DNA from: CAYUVH01 sp964448135
GTDB lineage: Bacteria; Verrucomicrobiota; Verrucomicrobiia; Limisphaerales; UBA8199
DNA: 64,000 nucleotides
Assembly: GCA_964448135.1 (NCBI GenBank)
Contig: CAYUVH010000059.1
Coordinates: forward strand, 1-64,000
Direction: 5' to 3'
Shown one piece after another: positions 1-8,783 of this stretch; the stretch's first letter is position 1; every line of letters begins with the position of its first letter. The notes below the pieces were generated by a model, which saw only the letters and a program-made list of their open reading frames with translations, was not told the origin of the DNA and searched no databases. The translations under genes and the position numbers were made by a program.

Positions 1-27
1 ACGGCCTTCAAGATCGGTTCCGGCTAG
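1..27 (+). other. possible 3' tail of a gene entering from the left edge
   Basis: Read in frame 1 these bases encode T-A-F-K-I-G-S-G followed by a TAG stop. It would converge on the FHA gene, whose stop begins 2 bases later. Eight codons cannot identify a gene, so this is only a possible truncated C-terminus. Confidence 0.2.
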
Positions 28-28
28 C

Positions 29-1243
29 TCAACCCTTTCTCGGCGTCAGCCGCGAAAACCAGCCCAACCTATCCTCCTGCGTGTAGAACAGCAGGCCGAG
101 GATGCGCATTCCCACCATGATGAAATAGAGGTTGAGAAAGCTGGCCACCACGACCGCGACGAAGGTGGAGGGGATGATCACCATCAATACCAGGTTCTTG
201 AGCACATTCACCCCGATGACCGCTTCAAACGCCAGCGCCGCCACGAGGTAAGGTCCCGGAATCCTTAGGATGGACCACACCAGCCCGACGGGATTCAGGG
301 CCGTGACCGTGTCAAACATTGAAAGCGCGAGCATGCCCATCGGCGCAATGGCCGCCCCCAGGGCGAGCGCGGCCAGCATGAGCCCGCCGAAAACCAGTTT
401 GTCATCGGGTGGAAAAATCAGCAACAGGATGGCCGGGGAAAACGTGAGCACAATCAGCGCCAGCAGTTGCAGGTAAGGCCACAGCATATCCTCCTTCCAA
501 TCTGTGAAATCGGGCCAGTCAGGCGGCTCGTCTTCACCCGCCGCCGAGCTTGCGACAATGTGCTTGGCGTAGCCAAACAGGTAGCCCGTGCAGGACAATG
601 CCAGCAGCAGAAAGTAACTCATCACGATGAAGAAAATCGTGCCGGCCACCATGAGAATGACGCCGTTGCCGGTGAAGGGATAAATCAGCGCGCCCGGAAG
701 CGAGGCGAAGAACCCCAGCGTGGGCCGCTCCGGCTTCTCCTCAATTTCCACGGAGGCGCAAACCACGCCGCAGGTGCGGCAGAGTTTGTGGGGCACGCCG
801 TGCTCGAAATGCGTATCGACGCAAAAACCGCAAAAAGCGCCGCCGCATTTCGGACACTGAAACCGGGCCAGCGTCCGCGGATGGGCACGGCAGGGCGTCC
901 CGGCGGTGGCGGTTGGGATTGAGGCCGCAGCCGGCAGAGGCGGAGGCGGTTCTTTGAGGTCGGATTCGAACCGGAAACTCACTTCGCCGAGGCGCAAGGT
1001 TTGCCCCGGCCGCAGGAGCCCGGTTTCGATCAACTCACCCTCAAGGTAGGTCCCGCCCGTGGAACCAAGGTCTTTGACCTTCAGATTTTCCCCCGAAGCG
1101 ATGAGGCTGCAATGCGAGCTGGAAATCGTCGGATGCTCAATCGGGTAGGTGTTCTCCGGCCCGCGCCCGAGTGAAATTTCGTCGCTGCTAATTTCAATGG
1201 CCCACGCCTCGGGAGTGTCGGGATTGACGATTAATCGGGACAT
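29..1243 (-). CDS. FHA domain / B-box-like zinc finger / polytopic membrane protein
   Basis: 404 residues from the ATG at 1243; an upstream in-frame start would only add a poorly placed extension. Residues 1-95 form a forkhead-associated fold with GRG at 26-28, S-S-S-H at 41-44 and the later GSTGGTYLEG turn, so it probably reads phosphothreonine on a partner protein. A Pro/Ala linker leads to a Cys/His cluster (about 117-165) with CRAHP, CPKCGGAFCGFC and CRTC, resembling a B-box zinc finger. The remainder has about five to six hydrophobic segments, and the conserved-looking GYLFGYAKHIV...W..F.DW stretch recalls DUF4013-type membrane domains. It is last in a minus-strand run after lpxB, 104 bases downstream. 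Domain assignments are from pattern recognition; the biological role is unknown. Confidence 0.8.
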   Translation of the reverse strand: MSRLIVNPDTPEAWAIEISSDEISLGRGPENTYPIEHPTISSSHCSLIASGENLKVKDLGSTGGTYLEGELIETGLLRPGQTLRLGEVSFRFESDLKEPPPPLPAAASIPTATAGTPCRAHPRTLARFQCPKCGGAFCGFCVDTHFEHGVPHKLCRTCGVVCASVEIEEKPERPTLGFFASLPGALIYPFTGNGVILMVAGTIFFIVMSYFLLLALSCTGYLFGYAKHIVASSAAGEDEPPDWPDFTDWKEDMLWPYLQLLALIVLTFSPAILLLIFPPDDKLVFGGLMLAALALGAAIAPMGMLALSMFDTVTALNPVGLVWSILRIPGPYLVAALAFEAVIGVNVLKNLVLMVIIPSTFVAVVVASFLNLYFIMVGMRILGLLFYTQEDRLGWFSRLTPRKG

Positions 1244-1347
1244 TGTTCCTGTGCGAATTCGCGCCAGACTAAGATGTCGTGGCGCACCGGCCAATTACAA
1301 TTCTGCGACGGCTTTGGAGACCGTTCCCGGCCCCCAGGCGGACCAAG

Positions 1348-2556
1348 CTAATTCTTTTTCAATGCCAGTTCCGCAATGAATTCCGCGGCGCGTTCATTCG
1401 CCCCTCCAACGCCGAGCGAGGCCACCACCTGCTTTAATTTCTCCTGGACCGCCGCCCGGCGGGTCGGATTCTGCAACAGCTCCAACGCGGCACGGGCCAG
1501 GTTCCCGGGTGTCGCGGCGTCCTGAATGAACTCGGGGAAAACTTCCTCATCGGCGAGAATATTCGGCATGGCCATGTATTTGACGGTGGCAATGCGCTTG
1601 CCGAGCTGAAAGGTGGCCCAGGAAGTCCGATACAGAGCCACTGTGGGCACGCCAAACAACGCGCACTCCAGTGTGACGGTGCCGGTCGAGGCGATGGCGG
1701 CATCGGCTTCCTGCAATCCCGCGGTCAAGCCGCCACAAACTATTTCGATGCCTCCGGACGGCACGCTCGCCTTCGCCTGTCTGGCCAGATCTTCATTGGG
1801 CAGCACCATTCGGGCGCGCGCTTGTGGGATGGCTTTGCGAATTTCCTGCCAGGCGCCAGTGATGACCGGCAGGTGGCGGGCCAGTTCGCCCCGCCGGCTT
1901 CCGGGTAACAGCAGCACCAGGGGCGCGTCGCTCAAAGGGCGCTCCGTGCGCTCCCAAACTCCATGCCGGTCCACGATGGGATGGCCCACATAACCGACCT
2001 TGAATTGCGGCACGCGTCGCGCATACCACTCGCGCTCGAATGGAAACAGCGTCAGCAGCAGGTCGAATGTTTCCGCCATGGAATAAACGCGGTGGGGCCG
2101 GGAAGCCCAGACCTGCGGCGAAACGTATTGGACGATTTTCGGTTTCCAGCCGTGGAACCAGTCCTTTTGACGCGTGCGCTTTCGGATCGCGCGGGCCAGC
2201 AGGCGGTTGAAGAAGGAAAAATCGACGCAAACAATGACATCCGGCTGCCGCTGGATCGCCAAGCGGGTCAATTGCTTCAGCACCCCGATAAAATGTCCGA
2301 CGCGGGAGGAAAGTTCGAAGATTCCGGTCACCGCGTGGCGGGTCATTTCCACTTCGATCTCCACACCGGCGGCCGCCATACGTTGGCCGCCGGCGCCGAA
2401 GAACCGCGGAGCGAGCGTGGTTTGCAATGGTTGATGATCGTCGCTGGTCCCGGCTTCCGACTGCACCAGTAATTTACGAAGCGGGGCCACGAGGTCGGCG
2501 GCCAGGGCGTCCCCGCTCGGCTCGCCGGCGACGATCATGACGCTTTTGGTTTTCAT
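1348..2556 (-). CDS. lpxB: lipid-A-disaccharide synthase
   Basis: 402 residues, close to the usual 380-400. LpxB is a GT19 glycosyltransferase that joins UDP-2,3-diacylglucosamine and lipid X to form the tetra-acylated lipid A disaccharide at the inner face of the cytoplasmic membrane. The family signature AGEPSGD is at residues 10-16. The donor-site region has LLLPGSRRGEL, and the C-terminal half carries the STGTVTLECALFGVPTVALY segment typical of the family. The ATG at 2556 gives a complete N-terminus. The gene follows a Gfo/Idh/MocA oxidoreductase by 18 bases on the same strand, which suggests co-transcription and a role for that enzyme in lipid A sugar chemistry. It implies a Gram-negative outer membrane with LPS. 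Confidence 0.95.
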   Translation of the reverse strand: MKTKSVMIVAGEPSGDALAADLVAPLRKLLVQSEAGTSDDHQPLQTTLAPRFFGAGGQRMAAAGVEIEVEMTRHAVTGIFELSSRVGHFIGVLKQLTRLAIQRQPDVIVCVDFSFFNRLLARAIRKRTRQKDWFHGWKPKIVQYVSPQVWASRPHRVYSMAETFDLLLTLFPFEREWYARRVPQFKVGYVGHPIVDRHGVWERTERPLSDAPLVLLLPGSRRGELARHLPVITGAWQEIRKAIPQARARMVLPNEDLARQAKASVPSGGIEIVCGGLTAGLQEADAAIASTGTVTLECALFGVPTVALYRTSWATFQLGKRIATVKYMAMPNILADEEVFPEFIQDAATPGNLARAALELLQNPTRRAAVQEKLKQVVASLGVGGANERAAEFIAELALKKN

Positions 2557-2574
2557 GGCGCGCGCGCTGGCTGC

Positions 2575-3618
2575 TTAGAGTTGCTGCTCGATCTGGCGGG
2601 TGATTTCGAAGGCCAGGTCCAGCGCCAGCTTGGCGGATTCGCCGCTGACTTCCGGCGTGCGCCGATCGCGGACACAGTCCACGAAATGTTCCACCTCCAA
2701 TTTCAGCGGTTCCTCCTTCGCGATCGGCACCGGCTCACGCACGATGCGTTTGCCCATGAATTCGCTGACGATGGCCGTGTCTTTCGCGTAAAGGAGTTTT
2801 TTGAGCACCGAACTCTCCTGTTCCTCCGGCCGGGCGAGGCGGTACACAAATCCCTCCTGCGCGCGATAGTCCAACGAGATGTAGCTGGGCGTTTTGCCGC
2901 CGCTGAACACGCGGATCTTGCGCATCTTCTCCGGGCTCACCCGGCTGACGGTGACGTTGGCCACGCAGCCGTTGGCAAACCGCAGCCTGGCGTTGGCGAT
3001 GTCCTCCGACTGGCTCAGCACGGGAATCCCCACCGCCTCGACGCTCGCCACGGGCGCCTTCACGAAAGCTAGCACGACGTCGAGATCGTGGATCATCAAA
3101 TCGAGCACGACGCCGATGTCCGTGCTGCGTTTCGGGTAGGGGGAAAGCCGGTGGGTCTCAATAAAGCGCGGCTGCGTCGCGACCTCCGACAAATACTTGA
3201 ACACGGGATTGAAGCGCTCGATATGCCCGACCTGCAGCACGCACTTGTGCTGGCTGGCGAGGGCTACCAACTCACTGGCCTGCGCGGCCTTGTCGGTCAT
3301 GGGCTTTTCCACCAGCACGTGCTTCCCGTTTTCCAACAGGGTCTTGCTGAGTTGAAAATGGGTGGTGGTGGGCGTGACCACGCTCGCGGCATCACAGTCC
3401 GCCACGGCCTCGGCGAGCGATTTGAAAACCTTGACGCGATGTTTGTCGGCCACTTTACGGGCGGACTCGGGGGCCACGTCGTAGACGCCGGTAAACTCCA
3501 CGCGCCCGGCCGCGGCCAGCCCGGCGTAAATCCGCGCGTGCTCCTGGCCGAGGGAGCCAACGCCCAGGACGCAGACTCGCACTTTCCCTTTGGCGTGCGT
3601 TCCGTGTTCGTTCTTCAT
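2575..3618 (-). CDS. Gfo/Idh/MocA family oxidoreductase, possibly GnnA-like
   Basis: 347 residues from the ATG at 3618; the only longer start is a TTG 54 bases upstream with no visible ribosome site. The N-terminal Rossmann fold shows GVGSLGQEHARIYAG, followed by the EKPMTDKAAQ segment with the catalytic lysine of the family. The second domain has DIGVVLDLMIHDLDVVLAF, matching the conserved G..D...HD.D pattern. The gene lies 18 bases upstream of lpxB. In several Gram-negatives a Gfo/Idh enzyme beside lpx genes (GnnA, UDP-GlcNAc 3-dehydrogenase) works with an aminotransferase (GnnB) to make amide-linked lipid A. No GnnB-like gene is visible in the window, so that function is inference from position. 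Confidence 0.85.
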   Translation of the reverse strand: MKNEHGTHAKGKVRVCVLGVGSLGQEHARIYAGLAAAGRVEFTGVYDVAPESARKVADKHRVKVFKSLAEAVADCDAASVVTPTTTHFQLSKTLLENGKHVLVEKPMTDKAAQASELVALASQHKCVLQVGHIERFNPVFKYLSEVATQPRFIETHRLSPYPKRSTDIGVVLDLMIHDLDVVLAFVKAPVASVEAVGIPVLSQSEDIANARLRFANGCVANVTVSRVSPEKMRKIRVFSGGKTPSYISLDYRAQEGFVYRLARPEEQESSVLKKLLYAKDTAIVSEFMGKRIVREPVPIAKEEPLKLEVEHFVDCVRDRRTPEVSGESAKLALDLAFEITRQIEQQL

Positions 3619-3718
3619 GCGGGGGGCATTCTGCCACCCGATGCTCGCCAATGGCAACTCGTGAACTTTCAACTTTGAACTTTGTGCCGCGGCTCCTTAG
3701 ATTGGGAAGGTGCCGGTC

Positions 3719-4351
3719 ATGGGTTATATCGTGGTGGCCATCGTGGCGTATTTGCTCGGCTCCATCCCGTCGGGCTTTCTGGTCGCGCAGGCGCGGGGCC
3801 TGGACATCCGCATGGTCGGGAGCGGGAACATCGGGGCGACGAATACCCTGCGGACGATGGGCAAAACCGCCGCCGTCGTCGTCCTGCTGGCCGACGCGTT
3901 GAAGGGCTGGCTGGCGGTCGCTCTCGTGGCCCGCCACGTGCCGGCGTGGCTCTTTCCCACCAGCGACCCGGTGGCACATATCTGGCTCGAACTCATCGCT
4001 GGCTTTGCCGCCGTGCTCGGCCATAACTACACCGTGTGGTTGTGGTTCAAGGGCGGCAAGGGCATTGCCACATCGGCTGGCGTGCTGCTGGCGCTCGTGC
4101 CCGGACCACTTTTCGTGATCTTTGTGGTCTTCGTGATTGTCATCGTGCTGACACGCTTTGCCTCGCTGGCTTCCATTGCGGCCTCCGTGACGCTGCCGTT
4201 CGCGGTGTGGCTGATGGGTTACGACTTGCGATTCATTATCGTGACCGCCGTGATGACGACGCTCGCCGTGTTCCGGCATCGCGGCAATATCCAGCGATTG
4301 ATGAACGGCACGGAGAGCCGCATCGGCGGCCGGCCACAACCCAGCACATGA
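3719..4351 (+). CDS. plsY: glycerol-3-phosphate acyltransferase PlsY
   Basis: 210 residues from the ATG at 3719, which has GGAAGG eight bases upstream; a GTG at 3710 would add three residues. PlsY is a polytopic inner-membrane enzyme that transfers an acyl group from acyl phosphate to glycerol 3-phosphate, making lysophosphatidic acid, the first step of phospholipid synthesis. Three family motifs are present: GSIPSGFLVA near residue 14, the VGSGNIGATNTLRTMGK glycerol-phosphate loop, and FKGGKGIATSAGVLLALVP. Five to six hydrophobic helices are evident. Its stop overlaps the start of gpsA by four bases (ATGA), which couples translation of the enzyme that supplies its substrate. Confidence 0.95.
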   Translation: MGYIVVAIVAYLLGSIPSGFLVAQARGLDIRMVGSGNIGATNTLRTMGKTAAVVVLLADALKGWLAVALVARHVPAWLFPTSDPVAHIWLELIAGFAAVLGHNYTVWLWFKGGKGIATSAGVLLALVPGPLFVIFVVFVIVIVLTRFASLASIAASVTLPFAVWLMGYDLRFIIVTAVMTTLAVFRHRGNIQRLMNGTESRIGGRPQPST

Positions 4352-5331
4352 AGGTGACCGTCCTGGGCGCCGGTGCGTGGGGCACGGCGCTGGCCAAATA
4401 CCTCGCTCTCGGCGGGCACGATACGACCTTGTGGGGCCGCGCGCCTGAACGCCTGGCTGAAATTCAAAGAACCGGGCGGAATGATCGTTGTCTCCCGGGC
4501 ATTGATTTGCCCCGGGTGGTGAATCTGGAGCCGGAGCTTGACCGCGCGATTCGGGACGTGGACGCCGTCGTCGTCGCCGTGCCTTCGAAGGCCTTTCGCG
4601 AAGTGACCCAACATTTGTCCGGGTTCGGTGGACTGGTGGTGAGCGTCACGAAAGGAATCGAATACGACACGGGGCTGACGATGTGCGGCATTCTCGCGGA
4701 AACGGCGCCGCAGTCGCGCCGGGCGGCGTTGTCCGGGCCGACTTTTGCGATCGAGGTGGCGCGGGACATTCCCACCGCAATCACCGGCGCCAGCGAGGAC
4801 TCAAAGATCGCACTCCAAGTGCAGGAGATTTTCAGCGGCCCGGCGTTGCGCGTTTACACCAGCACGGACCTGCGGGGCGTCGAGCTGGGTGGCGCACTGA
4901 AGAACGTCATCGCGGTGGCGGCGGGAGTAAGTGACGGCCTCGGGTTTGGCGACAATTCCAAAGCCTCGCTGGTGACGCGGGCGATCGTGGAAATCCGGCG
5001 GCTGGGCGTGGCTTGCGGAGCGCAGGCGGATACGTTCACCGGGCTGAGCGGGCTGGGGGATTTGATGGTGACGTGCTTTTCGCGGCTGAGCCGGAATCGC
5101 GGTTTCGGCGAACGCGTCGGCCGCGGTGAGACACCGGCGGAAATCGCCGCGAGCACGACGGCGGTTGCGGAGGGTTTTCCCACCGCGCGCTCGGCGCGCC
5201 GGCTGGCGCGACAGCGCGGCGTTTCCACGCCGGTCATAGACGAGGTTTACGCCATGCTTTACGAGGCCAAAAACCCGGCCCGCGCCGTTCGCGACCTGCT
5301 GTCCCGGGAACCCAAAGCCGAGGACCGTTGA
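4348..5331 (+). CDS. gpsA: NAD(P)-dependent glycerol-3-phosphate dehydrogenase
   Basis: 327 residues, standard length for GpsA. It reduces dihydroxyacetone phosphate to sn-glycerol 3-phosphate, the acceptor used by PlsY. The nucleotide fold begins VTVLGAGAWGTALAKYLALG. The SGPTFAIEVARDIP segment and the catalytic-lysine region LGGALKNVIAVAAGVSDGL are both intact, as is the C-terminal helical domain with GLSGLGDLMVTC. The ATG at 4348 overlaps the plsY stop, forming a two-gene phospholipid precursor operon. The HAD hydrolase follows six bases after the stop and may be co-transcribed. Confidence 0.96.
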   Translation: MKVTVLGAGAWGTALAKYLALGGHDTTLWGRAPERLAEIQRTGRNDRCLPGIDLPRVVNLEPELDRAIRDVDAVVVAVPSKAFREVTQHLSGFGGLVVSVTKGIEYDTGLTMCGILAETAPQSRRAALSGPTFAIEVARDIPTAITGASEDSKIALQVQEIFSGPALRVYTSTDLRGVELGGALKNVIAVAAGVSDGLGFGDNSKASLVTRAIVEIRRLGVACGAQADTFTGLSGLGDLMVTCFSRLSRNRGFGERVGRGETPAEIAASTTAVAEGFPTARSARRLARQRGVSTPVIDEVYAMLYEAKNPARAVRDLLSREPKAEDR

Positions 5332-5337
5332 ATCTGG

Positions 5338-6036
5338 TTGAAATCCAAAACGCAAACTTTCGATGCCGGCGCGGTCAAGGCGATAACATTCGACGCCGGC
5401 GAAACCCTGCTGACTCCCTGGCCTTCAGTGGGCCACGTTTACGCGCAGGTCGCCGCGCGCGAGGGACTGCCAGGGCTTTCGCCCGAGCTGCTTACGCGCC
5501 GCTTCATCGCCGCGTGGAAAGCGCACGCGGGTTTTGATCACAGCCGCCGCGCGTGGTCCGAGGTGGTGGATGCAACGTTTCAGGGGCTTGCGCCCATCCC
5601 GCCAAGCCGGACTTTTTTTGGAAAACTCTATCGCGAGTTCACCCTGCCCTCCGCGTGGCACGTTTTCCCGGATGTCGAGCCGACGCTCAAAAAGCTGTCC
5701 CGCTGCGGCCTGAAGCTCGGCATCATTTCGAATTGGGACAGGCGCCTGCGGCCGCTGCTCGAGCGGCTGGAATTGGCGCGGTACTTTTCGGTCATCGTCA
5801 TCTCTCGGGAAGTCGGGGCGACGAAACCCGACGCGGCCATTTTCAGGCGCGCGACGAAACGGCTGGGCGTGCCGCCGGGCGCTATTTTGCACATCGGCGA
5901 CAGCGCCGCGCACGACCTGGCCGGCGCGCGGGTCGCGGGTTTTCAAGCGCTCTTATTGCGGCGCGACCGCCCGCCCACGCGCGAAAGCGTGCGTTCGCTG
6001 GCCGAATTGCCGGGCCGCCTCGGTGGCAGCCGATGA
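5338..6036 (+). CDS. HAD-superfamily hydrolase (HDHD3/DREG-2-like)
   Basis: 232 residues from a TTG start at 5338, six bases after gpsA. No ATG lies earlier in the frame, and starting later would damage motif I. HAD motif I reads ITFDAGETLL, motif II is in LGIISNWDRRL, the motif III lysine is in GATKPDAAIF, and motif IV is ILHIGDSAAHDLAGARVAGF. The second aspartate of the usual DxDxT is replaced by glycine, a variant seen in the DREG-2/HDHD3 branch. The protein is probably a small-molecule phosphatase. The substrate cannot be read from the sequence; its place after plsY-gpsA allows but does not prove a phospholipid precursor. Confidence 0.85.
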   Translation: MKSKTQTFDAGAVKAITFDAGETLLTPWPSVGHVYAQVAAREGLPGLSPELLTRRFIAAWKAHAGFDHSRRAWSEVVDATFQGLAPIPPSRTFFGKLYREFTLPSAWHVFPDVEPTLKKLSRCGLKLGIISNWDRRLRPLLERLELARYFSVIVISREVGATKPDAAIFRRATKRLGVPPGAILHIGDSAAHDLAGARVAGFQALLLRRDRPPTRESVRSLAELPGRLGGSR

Positions 6037-6085
6037 ATTAGCTATGATAAATAATTCTATTCCTCGGGGTTTACATTAAGTTTTG

Positions 6086-6113
6086 TTGACACAAATCCCG
6101 CAACGTTTACCTT
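6086..6113 (+). promoter_or_regulatory. putative sigma-70-type promoter of the sdh operon
   Basis: A perfect TTGACA lies at 6086-6091. A weak -10-like TACCTT follows at 6108-6113 with a 16-base spacer. The AT-rich gap between the HAD gene and sdhC is the natural place for the operon's promoter. The weak -10 match keeps confidence low. Confidence 0.35.
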
Positions 6114-6120
6114 TCTTATC

Positions 6121-6138
6121 TCCGGGTCAGCTCCCGGA
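6121..6138 (+). promoter_or_regulatory. hairpin touching the sdhC start codon
   Basis: TCCGGG (6121-6126) and CCCGGA (6133-6138) are perfect complements around a six-base loop, and the ATG at 6139 follows directly. There is no separate Shine-Dalgarno sequence between stem and start. In RNA the stem would occupy the ribosome landing region, so translational control is possible. Confidence 0.4.
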
Positions 6139-6858
6139 ATGAACATGATTGCGGCAATCTTCAATTCCTCCCTGGGGAAGAAGTACGTGATGGCCATCAC
6201 CGGCCTGATGATGTTCCTTTTCGTGATCGGTCACCTGGCCGGAAACCTCCAGTTTTTCCTCGGCTCCGAATCCATCAACCGCTACGGGCATTTTCTCCAG
6301 TCGAACCCGGAAATCATCTGGCCCGCGCGCATCATCCTGCTGGGCGCCATTTTCCTGCATATCTGGTCGGCGATCCGGCTCACCATGGAAAACCGGGCGG
6401 CGCGGCCGGTCGCCTACGCCGAATACAAGCCGGTGGGATCCACTTTTGCCTCGCGCACGATGATGATGAGCGGATTGATCATTCTCGCGTTCATCATTTA
6501 TCACCTGCTCCACTACACCGCCACGGTGCAATACATCAATTTCACCGGCCAGAATTTCGCGACGTTTGAAGATCCGCAGCACCAGCATGATATCTTTAAA
6601 ATGATGGTGGTGGGCTTCAGCAAACCTTTGGTGTCGGCATTCTATCTGGTCGGCATCGGCCTGCTCTGCCTGCATCTCAGCCACGGAGCGAGCAGCCTGT
6701 TCCAGTCGCTGGGCTGGAAAACCCGCGCCTGGGGCCCCTGCCTGGATCGCGGGTCGAAAATCATCGCGGTGCTCATTTTCGTTGGTTACGCCTCGATCCC
6801 CATCTCCGTGCTGTGCGGATATGGCGGGACCGCGCTCAAGCCTGTCCTCTTACCCTGA
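6139..6858 (+). CDS. sdhC: succinate dehydrogenase cytochrome b558 subunit
   Basis: 239 residues with five hydrophobic helices, the size and shape of the single-subunit b558-type anchor of succinate:quinone oxidoreductases (type B, as in Bacteroidota and Bacillus) rather than the paired SdhC/SdhD type. The N-terminus SSLGKKYVMAITGLMMFLFV with a following GHLAGNLQ, and later IIYHLLHYT and GLLCLHLSHG, supply the histidines expected to bind two hemes. It anchors SdhA and SdhB and passes electrons to the quinone pool. Start could be 6139 or the ATG at 6145. sdhA follows 8 bases after the stop. Confidence 0.93.
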   Translation: MNMIAAIFNSSLGKKYVMAITGLMMFLFVIGHLAGNLQFFLGSESINRYGHFLQSNPEIIWPARIILLGAIFLHIWSAIRLTMENRAARPVAYAEYKPVGSTFASRTMMMSGLIILAFIIYHLLHYTATVQYINFTGQNFATFEDPQHQHDIFKMMVVGFSKPLVSAFYLVGIGLLCLHLSHGASSLFQSLGWKTRAWGPCLDRGSKIIAVLIFVGYASIPISVLCGYGGTALKPVLLP

Positions 6859-6866
6859 ACCCGGCT

Positions 6867-8783
6867 ATGGCGCTTAATCCTCAAATCCCCTCGGGTCCCA
6901 TCGGCCAAAAGTGGGACAAGCACAAATTCGACCTCAAGCTGGTCAACCCCGCCAACAAGCGGAAGTTTGAAATCATCGTCGTCGGCAGCGGACTGGCCGG
7001 CGCAGCGGCGGCGGCCACGCTCGCGGAGCTGGGTTACAAGGTTAAATGTTTCTGCTTCCAGGACAGCCCCCGTCGCGCGCACAGCATCGCCGCGCAGGGT
7101 GGCATCAATGCGGCGAAGAATTACCAGAACGACGGCGACAGTGTTTACCGCCTCTTTTACGATACGCTGAAGGGCGGCGACTTCCGCGCGCGCGAAGCGA
7201 ACGTTTATCGTCTTGCCCAGCTTAGCGTAAACATCATTGATCAATGTGTCGCGCAGGGCGTGCCTTTTGCCCGCGAATACGGCGGGCTCCTCGCAAACCG
7301 TTCCTTCGGCGGCGCGCAGGTCTCGCGCACGTTCTACGCGCGCGGCCAGACCGGTCAGCAACTTTTGCTCGGCGCGTACCAGGCGCTCTGCCGGCAGATT
7401 TCGACCGGGGGCGTGAAGATGTTCCCGCGCACGGAGATGCTTGACCTCGTCGTCGTGGACGGCCAGGCCAAGGGCATCATCGCGCGCGATCTGGTCACCG
7501 GCGCGATTTCGTCGCACTCGGCGCATGCGGTGGTCATGGCCACGGGCGGGTACGGCAACGTTTTCTTTCTTTCCACGAACGCGAAGGGCTGCAATGTCAC
7601 CGCCACCTGGCGCGCCTACAAGAAGGGCGCTTTCTTCGCGAATCCCTGTTACACGCAGATCCATCCGACGTGCATCCCCGTCAGCGGCGACCATCAATCC
7701 AAGCTGACGCTGATGTCCGAGTCGCTCCGCAATGACGGGCGCGTCTGGGTGCCGTTGCGCAAGGAAGACTGTGGCAAAGCGCCGGCGTCCATTGCGGAAG
7801 CGGACCGCGATTACATTCTCGAACGCAAGTATCCCAGCTTCGGCAACCTCGCCCCGCGCGATATTTCCTCGCGCGCCTGCAAGGAAGCCTGCGACAAAGG
7901 CAACGGCGTGGGCCCGGGCGGCCTGGGCGTCTATCTCGATTTCGCGGACGCCATCAAGCGCCTGGGTGAACCGGTCGTGCGCGAGCGCTACGGAAATCTT
8001 TTCGACATGTATGAAAAGATCACCGGCGAAAACGCGTATCACGTCCCCATGCGCATCTACCCGGCGGTGCACTACACCATGGGCGGCACGTGGGTGGATT
8101 ACAATTTGATGAGCACCATCCCCGGCTGTTTCGTGCTGGGTGAGGCGAATTTCTCGGACCACGGCGCGAACCGCCTCGGCGCCAGCGCGCTCATGCAGGG
8201 CCTGGCGGACGGTTATTTCGTCATTCCTTATACGCTGGGCAATTATCTCGCTTCGACCAAGCCGGCCTTGCTGCCGGCGACGCACGCCGGATTCAAGCAG
8301 GCCGAGGACGAAGCACGCGGCATGATCTCGAAATTGCTCGCGATCCAAGGCAAGCGCACCGTCACCTCCTTCCACCGCGAGCTGGGCAAAATCATGTGGG
8401 AAAAGTGCGGCATGGCGCGCAACGACGCCGGCCTCAAGGAAGCGCTCAAGCGCATTCCCGAATTGCGCGAGGAATTCTGGAAGAACGTCAACGTCACCGG
8501 TGGTGGCGGCGAACTGAATCAGTCGCTGGAATATGCCGGCCGCGTGGCAGACTTCCTCGAATTTGGCGAACTGCTTTGTCTCGACGCGCTCAACCGACGC
8601 GAATCTTGTGGCGGACATTTCCGCGAGGAATTTCAGACCCCCGATGGCGAAGCCCAGCGGGATGACGCAAATTATTCATACGTCGCGGCGTGGGAATACC
8701 GCGGCCCCGGCCAGGCTCCGGTTCTCAACAAGGAGCCGCTGGTCTATGAAGAGGCCCACATGAGCACCCGGAGCTATAAATGA
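6867..8783 (+). CDS. sdhA: succinate dehydrogenase flavoprotein subunit
   Basis: 638 residues from the ATG at 6867, beginning MALNPQIPSG; a start within sdhC would be less plausible. SdhA oxidises succinate to fumarate with covalently bound FAD. The FAD Rossmann motif is IIVVGSGLAGAAAAATLAELG, split here as GSGLAGAAAAATL. The flavin-linking histidine region is RRAHSIAAQGGINAAKNY, the active-site region has QIHPTCIP, and the C-terminal domain has SCGGHFREEF. The length fits the longer b558-type SdhA of Bacteroidota and relatives. The stop overlaps the sdhB start by four bases, so the two soluble subunits are translationally coupled. Confidence 0.96.
   Translation: MALNPQIPSGPIGQKWDKHKFDLKLVNPANKRKFEIIVVGSGLAGAAAAATLAELGYKVKCFCFQDSPRRAHSIAAQGGINAAKNYQNDGDSVYRLFYDTLKGGDFRAREANVYRLAQLSVNIIDQCVAQGVPFAREYGGLLANRSFGGAQVSRTFYARGQTGQQLLLGAYQALCRQISTGGVKMFPRTEMLDLVVVDGQAKGIIARDLVTGAISSHSAHAVVMATGGYGNVFFLSTNAKGCNVTATWRAYKKGAFFANPCYTQIHPTCIPVSGDHQSKLTLMSESLRNDGRVWVPLRKEDCGKAPASIAEADRDYILERKYPSFGNLAPRDISSRACKEACDKGNGVGPGGLGVYLDFADAIKRLGEPVVRERYGNLFDMYEKITGENAYHVPMRIYPAVHYTMGGTWVDYNLMSTIPGCFVLGEANFSDHGANRLGASALMQGLADGYFVIPYTLGNYLASTKPALLPATHAGFKQAEDEARGMISKLLAIQGKRTVTSFHRELGKIMWEKCGMARNDAGLKEALKRIPELREEFWKNVNVTGGGGELNQSLEYAGRVADFLEFGELLCLDALNRRESCGGHFREEFQTPDGEAQRDDANYSYVAAWEYRGPGQAPVLNKEPLVYEEAHMSTRSYK

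Noticed and set aside
6786..8618. 610-codon open frame antisense to sdhA
   Set aside because: It mirrors the conserved sdhA frame in GC-rich DNA, has His/Arg/Ala-rich composition, and no motifs.
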